Source: Mycolicibacterium flavescens (GTDB lineage Bacteria > Actinomycetota > Actinomycetes > Mycobacteriales > Mycobacteriaceae). From it: a DNA stretch of 64,000 nucleotides. The notes beneath the pieces were generated by a model, which did not search any database, was not told where the DNA came from, and saw only the letters and a program-made list of their open reading frames with translations. How positions within the stretch are numbered: the stretch's first letter is position 1; each line of letters starts with the position of its first letter. The translations under genes were made by a program, and so were the position numbers. Below are positions 18,865-25,899 of the stretch, one piece after another. Location: NCBI RefSeq assembly GCF_001722335.1, contig NZ_MIHA01000007.1:186001-250000 (forward strand). The letters are read 5' to 3'.

Positions 18865-20028
18865 GTGACTACCGAAACAGCCGGGATTCGCGAGATCGAC
18901 ACCGGCGCCCTGCCGGACCGGTACGCCAGGGGATGGCACTGCCTCGGCCCCGTGAAGAATTTCCTCGACGGCAAGCCGCACGGCATCGAGATCTTCGGCA
19001 CCATGCTGGTCGTTTTCGCCGACTCCAAGGGCGATGTCAAGGTCCTCGACGGCTACTGCCGGCACATGGGCGGCAACCTGGCCCAGGGCAGCATCAAGGG
19101 CGACGAGGTGGCCTGCCCGTTCCACGACTGGCGCTGGGGCGGCGACGGCAAATGCAAGCTGGTGCCCTACGCCAAGCGCACCCCGCGGTTGGCCCGCACC
19201 CGCGCGTGGGAGACCGACGTGCGCGGCGGCCTCCTGTTCGTCTGGCATGACCACGAGGGCAACCCGCCGCAGCCCGAGGTTCGGATCCCCGAGATCCCCG
19301 AGGTCGAAAGCGATGACTGGACCGACTGGAAGTGGAACTCGATCCTGATCGAGAACGCCAACTGCCGGGAGATCATCGACAACGTCACCGACATGGCGCA
19401 CTTCTTCTACATCCACTACGGGCTTCCGACGTACTTCAAGAACGTCTTCGAAGGGCACATCGCCAGCCAGTACCTGCACAACGTGGGCCGGCCGGACATC
19501 AACGACATGGGCACCACCTACGGTGAGGCGCATTTGGACTCGGAGGCCTCGTACTTCGGCCCGTCGTTCATGATCAACTGGCTGCACAACAACTACGGCG
19601 GCTACAAGGCCGAGTCGATCCTGATCAACTGCCACTACCCGGTCACCCAGAACTCGTTCATGCTGCAGTGGGGCGTCATCGTGGAGAAGCCCAAGGGCCT
19701 CGACGAGAAGACCACCGAACGGCTCGCCGACGTCTTCACCGAGGGTGTCAGCAAAGGCTTCCTGCAGGATGTCGAGATCTGGAAGCACAAGACCCGCATC
19801 GACAACCCGCTGCTGGTCGAGGAGGACGGCGCGGTCTACCAGATGCGCCGCTGGTATCAGCAGTTCTACGTCGACGTCGCCGATGTGACGCCGGAGATGA
19901 CCGACCGGTTCGAGATCGAGGTCGACACGACGGCGGCCAACGAGAAGTGGAACGTCGAGGTCGAGGAGAACCTCAAACGCCAACAGGCTGAGGCGGACGA
20001 GAAAGAGACGGCCGAGCAGCCCAGCTGA
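18865..20028 (+). CDS. kshA: 3-ketosteroid 9alpha-hydroxylase oxygenase component KshA
   Basis: This 387-residue Rieske oxygenase, together with the reductase KshB (not in the window), hydroxylates C9 of androstadienedione or steroid-CoA thioesters; with KstD this leads to ring B opening. Rieske ligands are Cys65/His67 (CRHMGGN) and Cys84/His87 (CPFHDW). Mononuclear iron ligands are His179 and His184 (DMAHFFYIHYG) with Asp302, and Asn173/Asp176 precede them. All follow M. tuberculosis KshA with a constant two-residue offset. The GTG start follows GGGAGG with normal spacing. KstR operator 29 bp upstream; the next small gene overlaps by 1 bp. Confidence 0.97.
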   Translation: MTTETAGIREIDTGALPDRYARGWHCLGPVKNFLDGKPHGIEIFGTMLVVFADSKGDVKVLDGYCRHMGGNLAQGSIKGDEVACPFHDWRWGGDGKCKLVPYAKRTPRLARTRAWETDVRGGLLFVWHDHEGNPPQPEVRIPEIPEVESDDWTDWKWNSILIENANCREIIDNVTDMAHFFYIHYGLPTYFKNVFEGHIASQYLHNVGRPDINDMGTTYGEAHLDSEASYFGPSFMINWLHNNYGGYKAESILINCHYPVTQNSFMLQWGVIVEKPKGLDEKTTERLADVFTEGVSKGFLQDVEIWKHKTRIDNPLLVEEDGAVYQMRRWYQQFYVDVADVTPEMTDRFEIEVDTTAANEKWNVEVEENLKRQQAEADEKETAEQPS

Positions 20029-20483
20029 TGAGCCCGCGCGAGGAAGCACCCGATGTTGACCGGCTGGCCCGGGCGATGCTGCTGCTGCACGGCGCTCATG
20101 ACGACGACGATCACCACCACGGGCCGGGCGGTGACGGCGGCTCTGCTTTGAAGGCGCCGTCGTTCGGTGCGGACCGCACCGCGGCGCTGCGCGAGGCCAC
20201 CCAGCGCGACCGGGACCGCTACCTGCGGTCCGGGCTGGTGTCGGTCGACTGCCGGTTCTGTCACGTGTCGGTCGACGTGAAGAAGCTGGGCCCGGCGCAC
20301 ACGTCGGTGCAGTGGAACACCGAGGCCACCCGACGCTGCGCGTACTTCGCCGAGATCCGGGAGTCCGGCGGCGAACCGGCCCGCGCCAGGTCTTGCCCGC
20401 GGCTGGCCGACAGCATCAAACATGCTGTCGCGGAGGGCTGTCTGGAGGAAATGTCGTCGGCCCCCTCCCCCGGCGACGGGTAA
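20028..20483 (+). CDS. Small Cys/His-rich protein (Rv3527-like)
   Basis: This 151-residue protein is coupled to kshA (start ATG within the TGA overlap) and corresponds to Rv3527. It has an acidic/His cluster (HDDDDHHHG) near residues 24-32, a CxxCH pair (DCRFCHVSV) near residue 76, and further cysteines in RRCAYF and RSCPRL. Such an arrangement could bind iron or zinc. No family function is known. Conserved coupling to a Rieske oxygenase makes a role in iron-sulfur or metal supply, or as a small ferredoxin-like helper, an attractive but unproven guess. Confidence 0.8.
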   Translation: MSPREEAPDVDRLARAMLLLHGAHDDDDHHHGPGGDGGSALKAPSFGADRTAALREATQRDRDRYLRSGLVSVDCRFCHVSVDVKKLGPAHTSVQWNTEATRRCAYFAEIRESGGEPARARSCPRLADSIKHAVAEGCLEEMSSAPSPGDG

Positions 20484-20493
20484 AGTTCCTTTC

Positions 20494-20553
20494 GCGAGCA
20501 GACACAAAATCGCATGGAAGGGGCGCCGACTATGCGATTCTCTGTCTGCTCGC
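20494..20553. repeat. REP-like imperfect palindrome overlapping a gene start
   Basis: GCGAGCAGACACAAAATCGC (20494-20513) is repeated inverted at 20534-20553 with 18 of 20 bases conserved, around a 20-bp spacer. The spacer contains the ribosome-binding site (GGAAGGGG), and the right arm encodes part of the signal peptide of the next lipoprotein. The core GAGCAGACRCAAA recurs in the palindrome at 21195-21252. Confidence 0.75.
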
Positions 20554-21185
20554 CGCTCGTGGTGGCCGTGCTCGCGCTCAGTGCGGCGGCCTGCACCCGG
20601 GTCGTCGACAGTCCCGCGCCCCAGGCCGAACCGCCGGTCGCGCCGATCACCGCCGGGCAGATCGGTGACCTGCTGAGCCCGAAGGTCGACAAGACCGACG
20701 GCAACCTGTTCGTCACCGTCGAGCCGCCGGACTGCGCGGGGGTGGCCCGCGAGGTCGACCCGCCGTTCATCGCCGACTACCACCCCGCCGCCTACGACGG
20801 CGGCCACTGGATGACCGACATCTCCGGCCGCGAGGTGTACGTCGAGGAGATGGTCGGCGTGTACCGCTCCGACTACAACGCCAAAGACGCTCTGGCACAG
20901 GCGAAGAGCACAATCGAGTCGTGTCGCGGCCGGACCTTCTGGGTCACCAGCATGGCCGAGCGCGAGTACGCGTTCCAGCTGCTGCCAGCGATCGAGTCCA
21001 GCGCGCCCGAAATCGTGCTGTGGTCGTTCAGCGGCGACAACTGGGCGTGCGACAGCGCGTTCGTCGCCGCCTACAACGCTGCCATCGAGATCTCGACGTG
21101 CGGGCCCGCCAACGGCTACGACGTCGCCACCCTGGCCGAGGAGGCACTCGAGCGGATCAGGACCCTGGCCAACACCGCGGCCTAG
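20532..21185 (+). CDS. PknH-sensor-like lipoprotein (LppH type)
   Basis: This 217-residue lipoprotein has the signal MRFSVCSPLVVAVLALSAAAC (lipobox SAAC). The mature domain resembles the extracellular sensor domain of PknH and LppH-type lipoproteins: paired cysteines (PPDCAGVA, ESCRGRTF, WACDSAF, ISTCGP), REVYVEEMVGVYRSDYNAKDAL and a closing ATLAEEALERIRTLAN. Ligand unknown. ATG20532 is chosen because GGAAGGGG precedes it; ATG20514 lacks a ribosome-binding site. The gene is bracketed by two related palindromes (20494-20553 and 21195-21252), and the left one overlaps its 5' end. Confidence 0.8.
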   Translation: MRFSVCSPLVVAVLALSAAACTRVVDSPAPQAEPPVAPITAGQIGDLLSPKVDKTDGNLFVTVEPPDCAGVAREVDPPFIADYHPAAYDGGHWMTDISGREVYVEEMVGVYRSDYNAKDALAQAKSTIESCRGRTFWVTSMAEREYAFQLLPAIESSAPEIVLWSFSGDNWACDSAFVAAYNAAIEISTCGPANGYDVATLAEEALERIRTLANTAA

Positions 21186-21194
21186 TTTGCCCGC

Positions 21195-21252
21195 CGAGCA
21201 GACGCAAAGTGCCCTGAAATCGCGCGCAATGCAGTCACTTTGCGTCTGCTCG
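21195..21252. terminator. 17-bp perfect hairpin between convergent genes
   Basis: CGAGCAGACGCAAAGTG (21195-21211) and its exact inverse (21236-21252) form a 17-bp stem with a 24-nt loop. It lies 10 bp after the lipoprotein stop and 12 bp before the sulfotransferase stop, a position that suits a bidirectional terminator. The sequence belongs to the same repeat family as the palindrome at 20494-20553. Confidence 0.7.
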
Positions 21253-21263
21253 CCAAAGAAACG

Positions 21264-22412
21264 CTAGAGGCCGGCGAACCGCTCCTTGACCTGTTCGGCG
21301 GTCAAACCGTAGTCGGCCAGCGAGTAGGTGTGCTTCGGCGCGCGCGGCCCCTGCTTGCTCGCCTCGTGGGTGGCAGCCATCGCCTCGCGGGCGGCGTCGG
21401 TGAACTCGATGCCGAAGGCCCGGTAGATGTCCTCGACGGCGCCGACCGGATCCTTGATCAAGGCGAAGTAGTCCAGGTCGTAGAACTGCGCCGGATCATG
21501 TTTGGTGCGTTCGGCGTTGAACAGTTCCAGGCCGCGCGACCAGGTCTCCAGCGAGTCCTGCCCGATCACGTCGCCGACGAATGTGTTCGACCAGCCCTCG
21601 GTGGTGTGCTGGGCCAGCGAGCACATCGACGCCATGATCGTCTCGGCCGGCCGGTGGCACTGGATGACCAGCGCGTCGGGATAGGTGTTGAACAGCGCGT
21701 CGAGCGCGAACAGGTGGCTGGGGTTCTTGAGCACCCATCGCTTCTCGGGTTCGTTGAGCCCGATCAACTGCAGGTTCTTGCGGTGGCGCTGATACGGTTT
21801 CGTCCAGTCCTGCCGAGCCAGCCACTGCGAGTACGTCGGGACGTGGGCCAGCGTCTCGTAGGACACCGAGTGCAGCGACTGGCGCAGCAACTGCCAGCAT
21901 TCCTCGACCTCGTCGGCGGTCATGTAGTGCAGACCGGTGTAGTCCGGGTTCTCGTCGTGCGCCTTGCGAAACTGCGCGTCGAGCTGCGCGAAAACCGGGT
22001 TGTCCGGCCAGGTTTCACGGGGCGGACGTGGTTGCGGGAATTCCGCCAGCCACAGCTCCAGACCCTGGTGTCGCGGGTCGGCGGCGAGGAGCCGGTGGAT
22101 CGCGGTGGTACCGGTGCGGGGCAGCCCGGTCACGAAGATCGGCTTGGAGATCGCGACGTCGACGTGCTGCGGGTGCTGCTTCCACGCCGCCTCGCTGACC
22201 AGCCGGGCGACCAGCGCGTTGCGGACGAAGAAGCGCTGCATCTTGCTGCCGAGCTCGGTGAGATCGGCGTCGCGGCGGTACGACTCGAGCAGCACGCCGA
22301 GGGCCTCGCGGTAGTTGTCGTCGTCGCTGCCGAAGTCGTCGAGACCGCACGCCTTCGTGGCCGACGCGTGCAGATCCTCGACGGTCCCGACGTCGGTGCG
22401 CGGGGCACTCAC
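21264..22412 (-). CDS. Sulfotransferase family protein (Rv3529c-like)
   Basis: This 382-residue protein (Rv3529c is 384) has the PAPS 5'-phosphosulfate loop FVTGLPRTGTT at residues 93-103, followed by typical sulfotransferase segments (RWVLKNPSHLFALDAL, VIQCHRPAETIMASM) that bind the 3'-phosphate. It is therefore predicted to transfer sulfate from PAPS to a hydroxyl group. The frame is open far upstream through the SDR gene in another frame, but GTG22412 overlaps the SDR stop (GTGA) and restores the family length. Third gene of the KstR-headed operon, so the acceptor may be sterol-derived; this is not shown. Confidence 0.9.
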   Translation of the reverse strand: MSAPRTDVGTVEDLHASATKACGLDDFGSDDDNYREALGVLLESYRRDADLTELGSKMQRFFVRNALVARLVSEAAWKQHPQHVDVAISKPIFVTGLPRTGTTAIHRLLAADPRHQGLELWLAEFPQPRPPRETWPDNPVFAQLDAQFRKAHDENPDYTGLHYMTADEVEECWQLLRQSLHSVSYETLAHVPTYSQWLARQDWTKPYQRHRKNLQLIGLNEPEKRWVLKNPSHLFALDALFNTYPDALVIQCHRPAETIMASMCSLAQHTTEGWSNTFVGDVIGQDSLETWSRGLELFNAERTKHDPAQFYDLDYFALIKDPVGAVEDIYRAFGIEFTDAAREAMAATHEASKQGPRAPKHTYSLADYGLTAEQVKERFAGL

Positions 22413-23194
22413 GCCTTGTACTCCCCGCAGTTGACGTCCAGCGCCTGCCCGGTGATGCCGCTGGACAGGTCGCTGGCCATGAACAGGATCGCCGAGGCCA
22501 CCTCGTCCTCGGTGGGCAGCCGCTTGAGATCCGAGGCCGCCGCGGTGGCCCGGTAGATCTCGTCGACCGTCGTGCCGTACTTGCCGGCCTGATGGTTGAA
22601 GTAGCTTTCCAGGGTGCCGCCCCAGATGTAGCCGGGCAGAACGGAATTCACCCGGATCCCCTGCTCGCCGAGTTCGGTGGCCAGCGACTGTGACATCGCC
22701 AGCAGCGCCGACTTGGCCATCTTGTACGCGCCGTACTTGGCCTGCGAGTGGCGCACCACCATCGAGTTGACGTTGACGACCGACCCGTTGGCCTCCGCCA
22801 GCGCGGGGGTGAAGCCCTGGATCAGGCGCAGCGCCCCGAAGACCGTCAGCTCGATCGCGTCGCGCATGTGCTCGAACGTGGTGTCGGCCAACGGTTTCAT
22901 CGACGGCACCCGGAACGCGTTGTTGATCAGCACGTCGACCCGGCCGTAGGCCGTCATCGTCTCCTCGACGAGGTTGGCGACCTGCGCCTCGTCGGTGATG
23001 TCCGTGCCGACCGACAGCGCGCGCCTGCCCAGGTCCGTGACCTGTTTGGCGACGTCCTCGAGCCGCTCGACGGTCCGGGCCGCCAGCACAAGGTCGGCGC
23101 CCTCCTGTGCGCAGCGCCGCGCGAGCGTGGTCCCGAGCGCGGGCCCGACCCCGCTGATGACGACCACCTTGCCGTCGAGCAGACCCGGCATCAA
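22409..23194 (-). CDS. Short-chain dehydrogenase/reductase (Rv3530c-like)
   Basis: This 261-residue classical-size SDR (Rv3530c is 260) has a variant nucleotide loop SGVGPALG at residues 14-21, NNAF at 91-94, and the catalytic Ser144-Tyr157-Lys161 (YKMAK). It oxidises or reduces an alcohol/ketone with NAD(P). The ATG overlaps the stop of the DUF1214-like gene by 4 bp and its stop overlaps the sulfotransferase start by 4 bp, so the three genes are tightly coupled below the KstR site at 24330. The substrate is unknown; sterol or side-chain fragments are likely from the regulon. Confidence 0.9.
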   Translation of the reverse strand: MMPGLLDGKVVVISGVGPALGTTLARRCAQEGADLVLAARTVERLEDVAKQVTDLGRRALSVGTDITDEAQVANLVEETMTAYGRVDVLINNAFRVPSMKPLADTTFEHMRDAIELTVFGALRLIQGFTPALAEANGSVVNVNSMVVRHSQAKYGAYKMAKSALLAMSQSLATELGEQGIRVNSVLPGYIWGGTLESYFNHQAGKYGTTVDEIYRATAAASDLKRLPTEDEVASAILFMASDLSSGITGQALDVNCGEYKA

Positions 23195-24318
23195 CCCACC
23201 ATCCTGTTCTGAATCTGCTGCTGGCGCAGCGCGATCCGCTCACGCCAGGCTTCGTCGGAGATCTTGTTCGCCTCGTAGTAGGGCAGTGCGGCGGCGACTT
23301 TGTCGATGTCGAGGACCTCGACGGTGGGGCCGTCGCCCTCGGTCAGCTCCCGTGAGAGCCGCTGCCAGCGGAACTGCAGGTAACCCTTGCGGTGCCCCAG
23401 GGTCTCGCACCAGTTCGTCACGCCGGGGTTGGCGTCGGACACCACGATGCGGATCTTGTTGTCCGGATCCTGTTGCGCCTGAGTGCCGTTCAGCGATGTC
23501 TGGTGATTGATGTAGTCCAGTGAGATGTACCAGAGGCTGCCGAGCTGGAAGCCGAGATATGGTGCTTCACTGACCGGCAGCGTGATGATCATGGCCTGGT
23601 CCGGCGCCAGGTCGAAGTGACCGACCGACGAGTACTGCGTGGCCAGCCCGCCCGGCGTGAGGCGCGGCGCGACCATCGTGTTCACGGGCAACGTGTTGTA
23701 GAACCACTGCGGGAACTGCAACCACGTCTTGACCCGCTGCACCAGTTGCTTACCGGCGACCGCGTACCGCTTCTCGATCAGCTCGCGGGTCAGCGGCGGG
23801 GGCGAGGTGCCTGCGGTGTCGGTGCGTGCGATGGCGATGTGGCCGCGCTGCGCCGACCAGTCGTTGTAGACCTCGCGGATCACCAGTTGCGACGGGCTGC
23901 TCGGGGTGACCCGCCACTCGAACGTGCCGTCCTCGGCGATGTCGAGTTCGCGGTCGTCGAACGCGGCCTGACTGGGCGGGACGTTGTCGTCGGTGTACTC
24001 ACCACCGAGCAGTTGAAACGCCAGATCGGTGGTGGTGCCGCGCCGGCCGGTGACGACGTACTCGTGGCCCGCCTGGACCCGGGTGCCGAAGTACAGCGCA
24101 TCGGGGTTGTCGAGGCCCATCTTGGTGAACGGTCCGGTGCCCGACTGCAGGAACGGATGGTCGCGGTCGTAGTCGAACGCCAGGTGCGTGCACGCCGAGA
24201 TACATCCGGCGAGGTACTGCAGGCCCTCGAGCAGGTCGGCCTCGGACTCGATGAACGGTGCGGTGGCGACGAGGTGCTCGGCTTCGGCGATCGCGTCCGT
24301 CAGTGGCTGCGTGTACAC
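23191..24318 (-). CDS. DUF1214-like protein (Rv3531c-like)
   Basis: This 375-residue soluble protein has exactly the length of Rv3531c. Its C-terminal half (SDANPGVTNWCETLGHRKGYLQFRWQRL) resembles the DUF1214 family; the N-terminal part contains ALYFGTRVQAGHEYVVTGRRG and a Trp-rich stretch near QFPQWFYNTLP. No enzymatic activity is known. The frame is open up to 24354, but this would include the KstR site. GTG24318, 11 bp downstream of the operator, gives the family length. It is the first gene of the operon with the SDR and the sulfotransferase. Confidence 0.85.
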   Translation of the reverse strand: MYTQPLTDAIAEAEHLVATAPFIESEADLLEGLQYLAGCISACTHLAFDYDRDHPFLQSGTGPFTKMGLDNPDALYFGTRVQAGHEYVVTGRRGTTTDLAFQLLGGEYTDDNVPPSQAAFDDRELDIAEDGTFEWRVTPSSPSQLVIREVYNDWSAQRGHIAIARTDTAGTSPPPLTRELIEKRYAVAGKQLVQRVKTWLQFPQWFYNTLPVNTMVAPRLTPGGLATQYSSVGHFDLAPDQAMIITLPVSEAPYLGFQLGSLWYISLDYINHQTSLNGTQAQQDPDNKIRIVVSDANPGVTNWCETLGHRKGYLQFRWQRLSRELTEGDGPTVEVLDIDKVAAALPYYEANKISDEAWRERIALRQQQIQNRMVG

Positions 24319-24329
24319 CCTGCCGAAAC

Positions 24330-24343
24330 TAGAACCTGTTCCA
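24330..24343. promoter_or_regulatory. KstR operator upstream of the Rv3531c-like operon
   Basis: TAGAACCTGTTCCA fits TnnAACnnGTTnnA. It is 11 bp before GTG24318 and 60 bp before the divergent IclR-type regulator gene, which might also be affected. Confidence 0.9.
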
Positions 24344-24403
24344 AACAGAGTCAATATGCTGACCGCTCTGGTCCAAATATGGAACGGGAGTTAGCCTATC
24401 GCG

Positions 24404-25306
24404 GTGTCCCAAGAACCGTCGGGTCGCGCGTCGCCGCCGACCGAGCGCGTCGTCCGGATTCTGGATTTTCTGGCCCAGAATCCCGGCGAGCGCTTCGGGG
24501 TCTCGGAGTTGGCCCGCCGCGTGGGGCTGAGCAAGCCGACGTGCCTGGGTATCACCACCTCGCTCGTGGAGTCGGGTTATCTGGTGCGCGATCCCGCGGA
24601 CAAGACCTACCGGCTCGGCCCGTCGCTGATCACGCTGGGACACCGCGCCCAGGAGTCGATGCGGGTGAGCCCCGCCGCGCGCGAGCACCTGCGCCGGTTG
24701 TCGTCGCGGTTCTCGGTCACCGCGGCGCTGTCCGGCGTCGTCGACGACCGCATCACCGTGCTCGACCTCGTCGCCCCGGCCGGCACCCGGACCGGCGTGG
24801 AGGTCGGCCAGAGCTACCCGTTCGCGCCGCCGGTGGGATTGATGTTCGTGTTGTGGGACGACGAGGCCGAACGCGACTGGCTGGCGAGGGAACCGACGCT
24901 TCCGCTGCGCACCGACACCGAACGCCTCACCCGGGTGATCAGCGCATGCCGGGCCGACGGTTACCTGGTCGAACGCATGACCCCGGCGGGGCGGCGGCTG
25001 TACTCGCTGATGGCGGGCATGTCCGCCGACCTGCCCGACGAACTGCGCGCCCTGCTCGGAGAGCTGGTGTCCGACATCGGCGAGCGTGTCTACCTGCGCG
25101 ACGAGAGCCCCGGCGGTCGCACGCGCCACGACATCAGCGTCATCTCGGCGCCGGTGTTCGACCACTATCGACGGCAGGTGATGGTCACCTCACTGCACAT
25201 CGGGAGCGCGCTGACCGACAGCGAGATCGCCGAACGGGCCCGCGCGCTGGTCGCCACCGCCGACGCCGTGACCGCGCAGCTCGGCGGGGTCAAACCCGAC
25301 AGTTAG
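24404..25306 (+). CDS. IclR-family transcriptional regulator
   Basis: This 300-residue regulator has an N-terminal winged helix (RVVRILDFLAQNPGERFGVSELARRVGLSKPTCLGITTSLVESGYLVRD, residues about 15-62) and the YRLGPSLITLGHRA transition into the IclR effector-binding domain. IclR proteins control catabolic operons and bind small aromatic or aliphatic acids. GTG24404 is the start. It is divergent from the Rv3531c-like operon and shares its 85-bp intergenic region with the KstR site. Its targets are not evident; candidates are the adjacent sterol genes or the secreted proline-rich protein downstream. Confidence 0.88.
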   Translation: MSQEPSGRASPPTERVVRILDFLAQNPGERFGVSELARRVGLSKPTCLGITTSLVESGYLVRDPADKTYRLGPSLITLGHRAQESMRVSPAAREHLRRLSSRFSVTAALSGVVDDRITVLDLVAPAGTRTGVEVGQSYPFAPPVGLMFVLWDDEAERDWLAREPTLPLRTDTERLTRVISACRADGYLVERMTPAGRRLYSLMAGMSADLPDELRALLGELVSDIGERVYLRDESPGGRTRHDISVISAPVFDHYRRQVMVTSLHIGSALTDSEIAERARALVATADAVTAQLGGVKPDS

Positions 25307-25395
25307 CCGGGCACGGTTTTTCACCCGCGCGGCTCGGGTATCCGACGGCGCGGTTGGGGGGTCTTCCGAAGGAACCACTGCACAAGGAGTTCACA

Positions 25396-25794
25396 GTGAA
25401 GATCCGAACATTCGCAGCCGGCACGGCCATCGCCGGTGCGCTGGGACTGTCTGCAATAGGTCTGGGCACCGGATTGGCGACCGCCGATCCCAAACCCGGA
25501 CCGAACCCGCCCGGGCACGACGACATCTGGTTGCCCGGCGATCCGCCGGGGCACAACCCGTTCGGCCCGCCGGGGCAGGTCAAGAAATGGGACCCGCTGC
25601 AGACCCCGCCGGGACACTGGGGCGATCCCGGCGAGCATTGGAACGACCCGGCCTACTTCGGGCTACCGGTGGTGTGGCTACCGCCGAACATCCCCGGGGT
25701 GACCGCGCCGCTGAACGTGGTGTGGAACCCGGGCTCGGCGGCCTGGGGTGTGTGGGTGAACCCGACGTGGTTCGTCCCGCTCCCGCCGGCGTAG
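25396..25794 (+). CDS. Small secreted Pro/Gly/Trp-rich protein
   Basis: This 132-residue protein has a Sec signal peptide (MKIRTFAAGTAIAGALGLSAIGLGTGLATA, cleavage before DPKPG). The mature part is rich in Pro, Gly, Trp and Asn (NPPGHDDIW, DPPGHNPFGPPG, TPPGHWGDPGEHW), and its C-terminus is WLPPNIPGVTAPLNVVWNPGSAAWGVWVNPTWF. No cysteines in the mature part and no known domain. The GTG start follows AAGGAG with 6 nt spacing. Similar short secreted proteins occur in many mycobacteria without known function. It stands alone between the IclR gene and the SARP-STAND regulator. Confidence 0.75.
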   Translation: MKIRTFAAGTAIAGALGLSAIGLGTGLATADPKPGPNPPGHDDIWLPGDPPGHNPFGPPGQVKKWDPLQTPPGHWGDPGEHWNDPAYFGLPVVWLPPNIPGVTAPLNVVWNPGSAAWGVWVNPTWFVPLPPA

Positions 25795-25899
25795 ACGCGA
25801 CGACGGCTCCTCCAGCGGGTGGCTGCTCCGACCGAGAACTGAACCCCGGAACGCCCGAGAACGTTACGCTGACCTGGTGAAAGTCGGCGGAGCGACGTC

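Noticed and set aside
21264..23243. Single 659-codon minus-strand gene covering SDR and sulfotransferase
   Set aside because: The first 277 codons are an out-of-frame shadow of the SDR; the sulfotransferase starts at GTG22412 with family length.
23617..25794. 725-codon plus-strand frame
   Set aside because: Its upstream part is antisense to the DUF1214-like gene and out of frame with the IclR gene; only the end, from GTG25396 with a signal peptide, is real.
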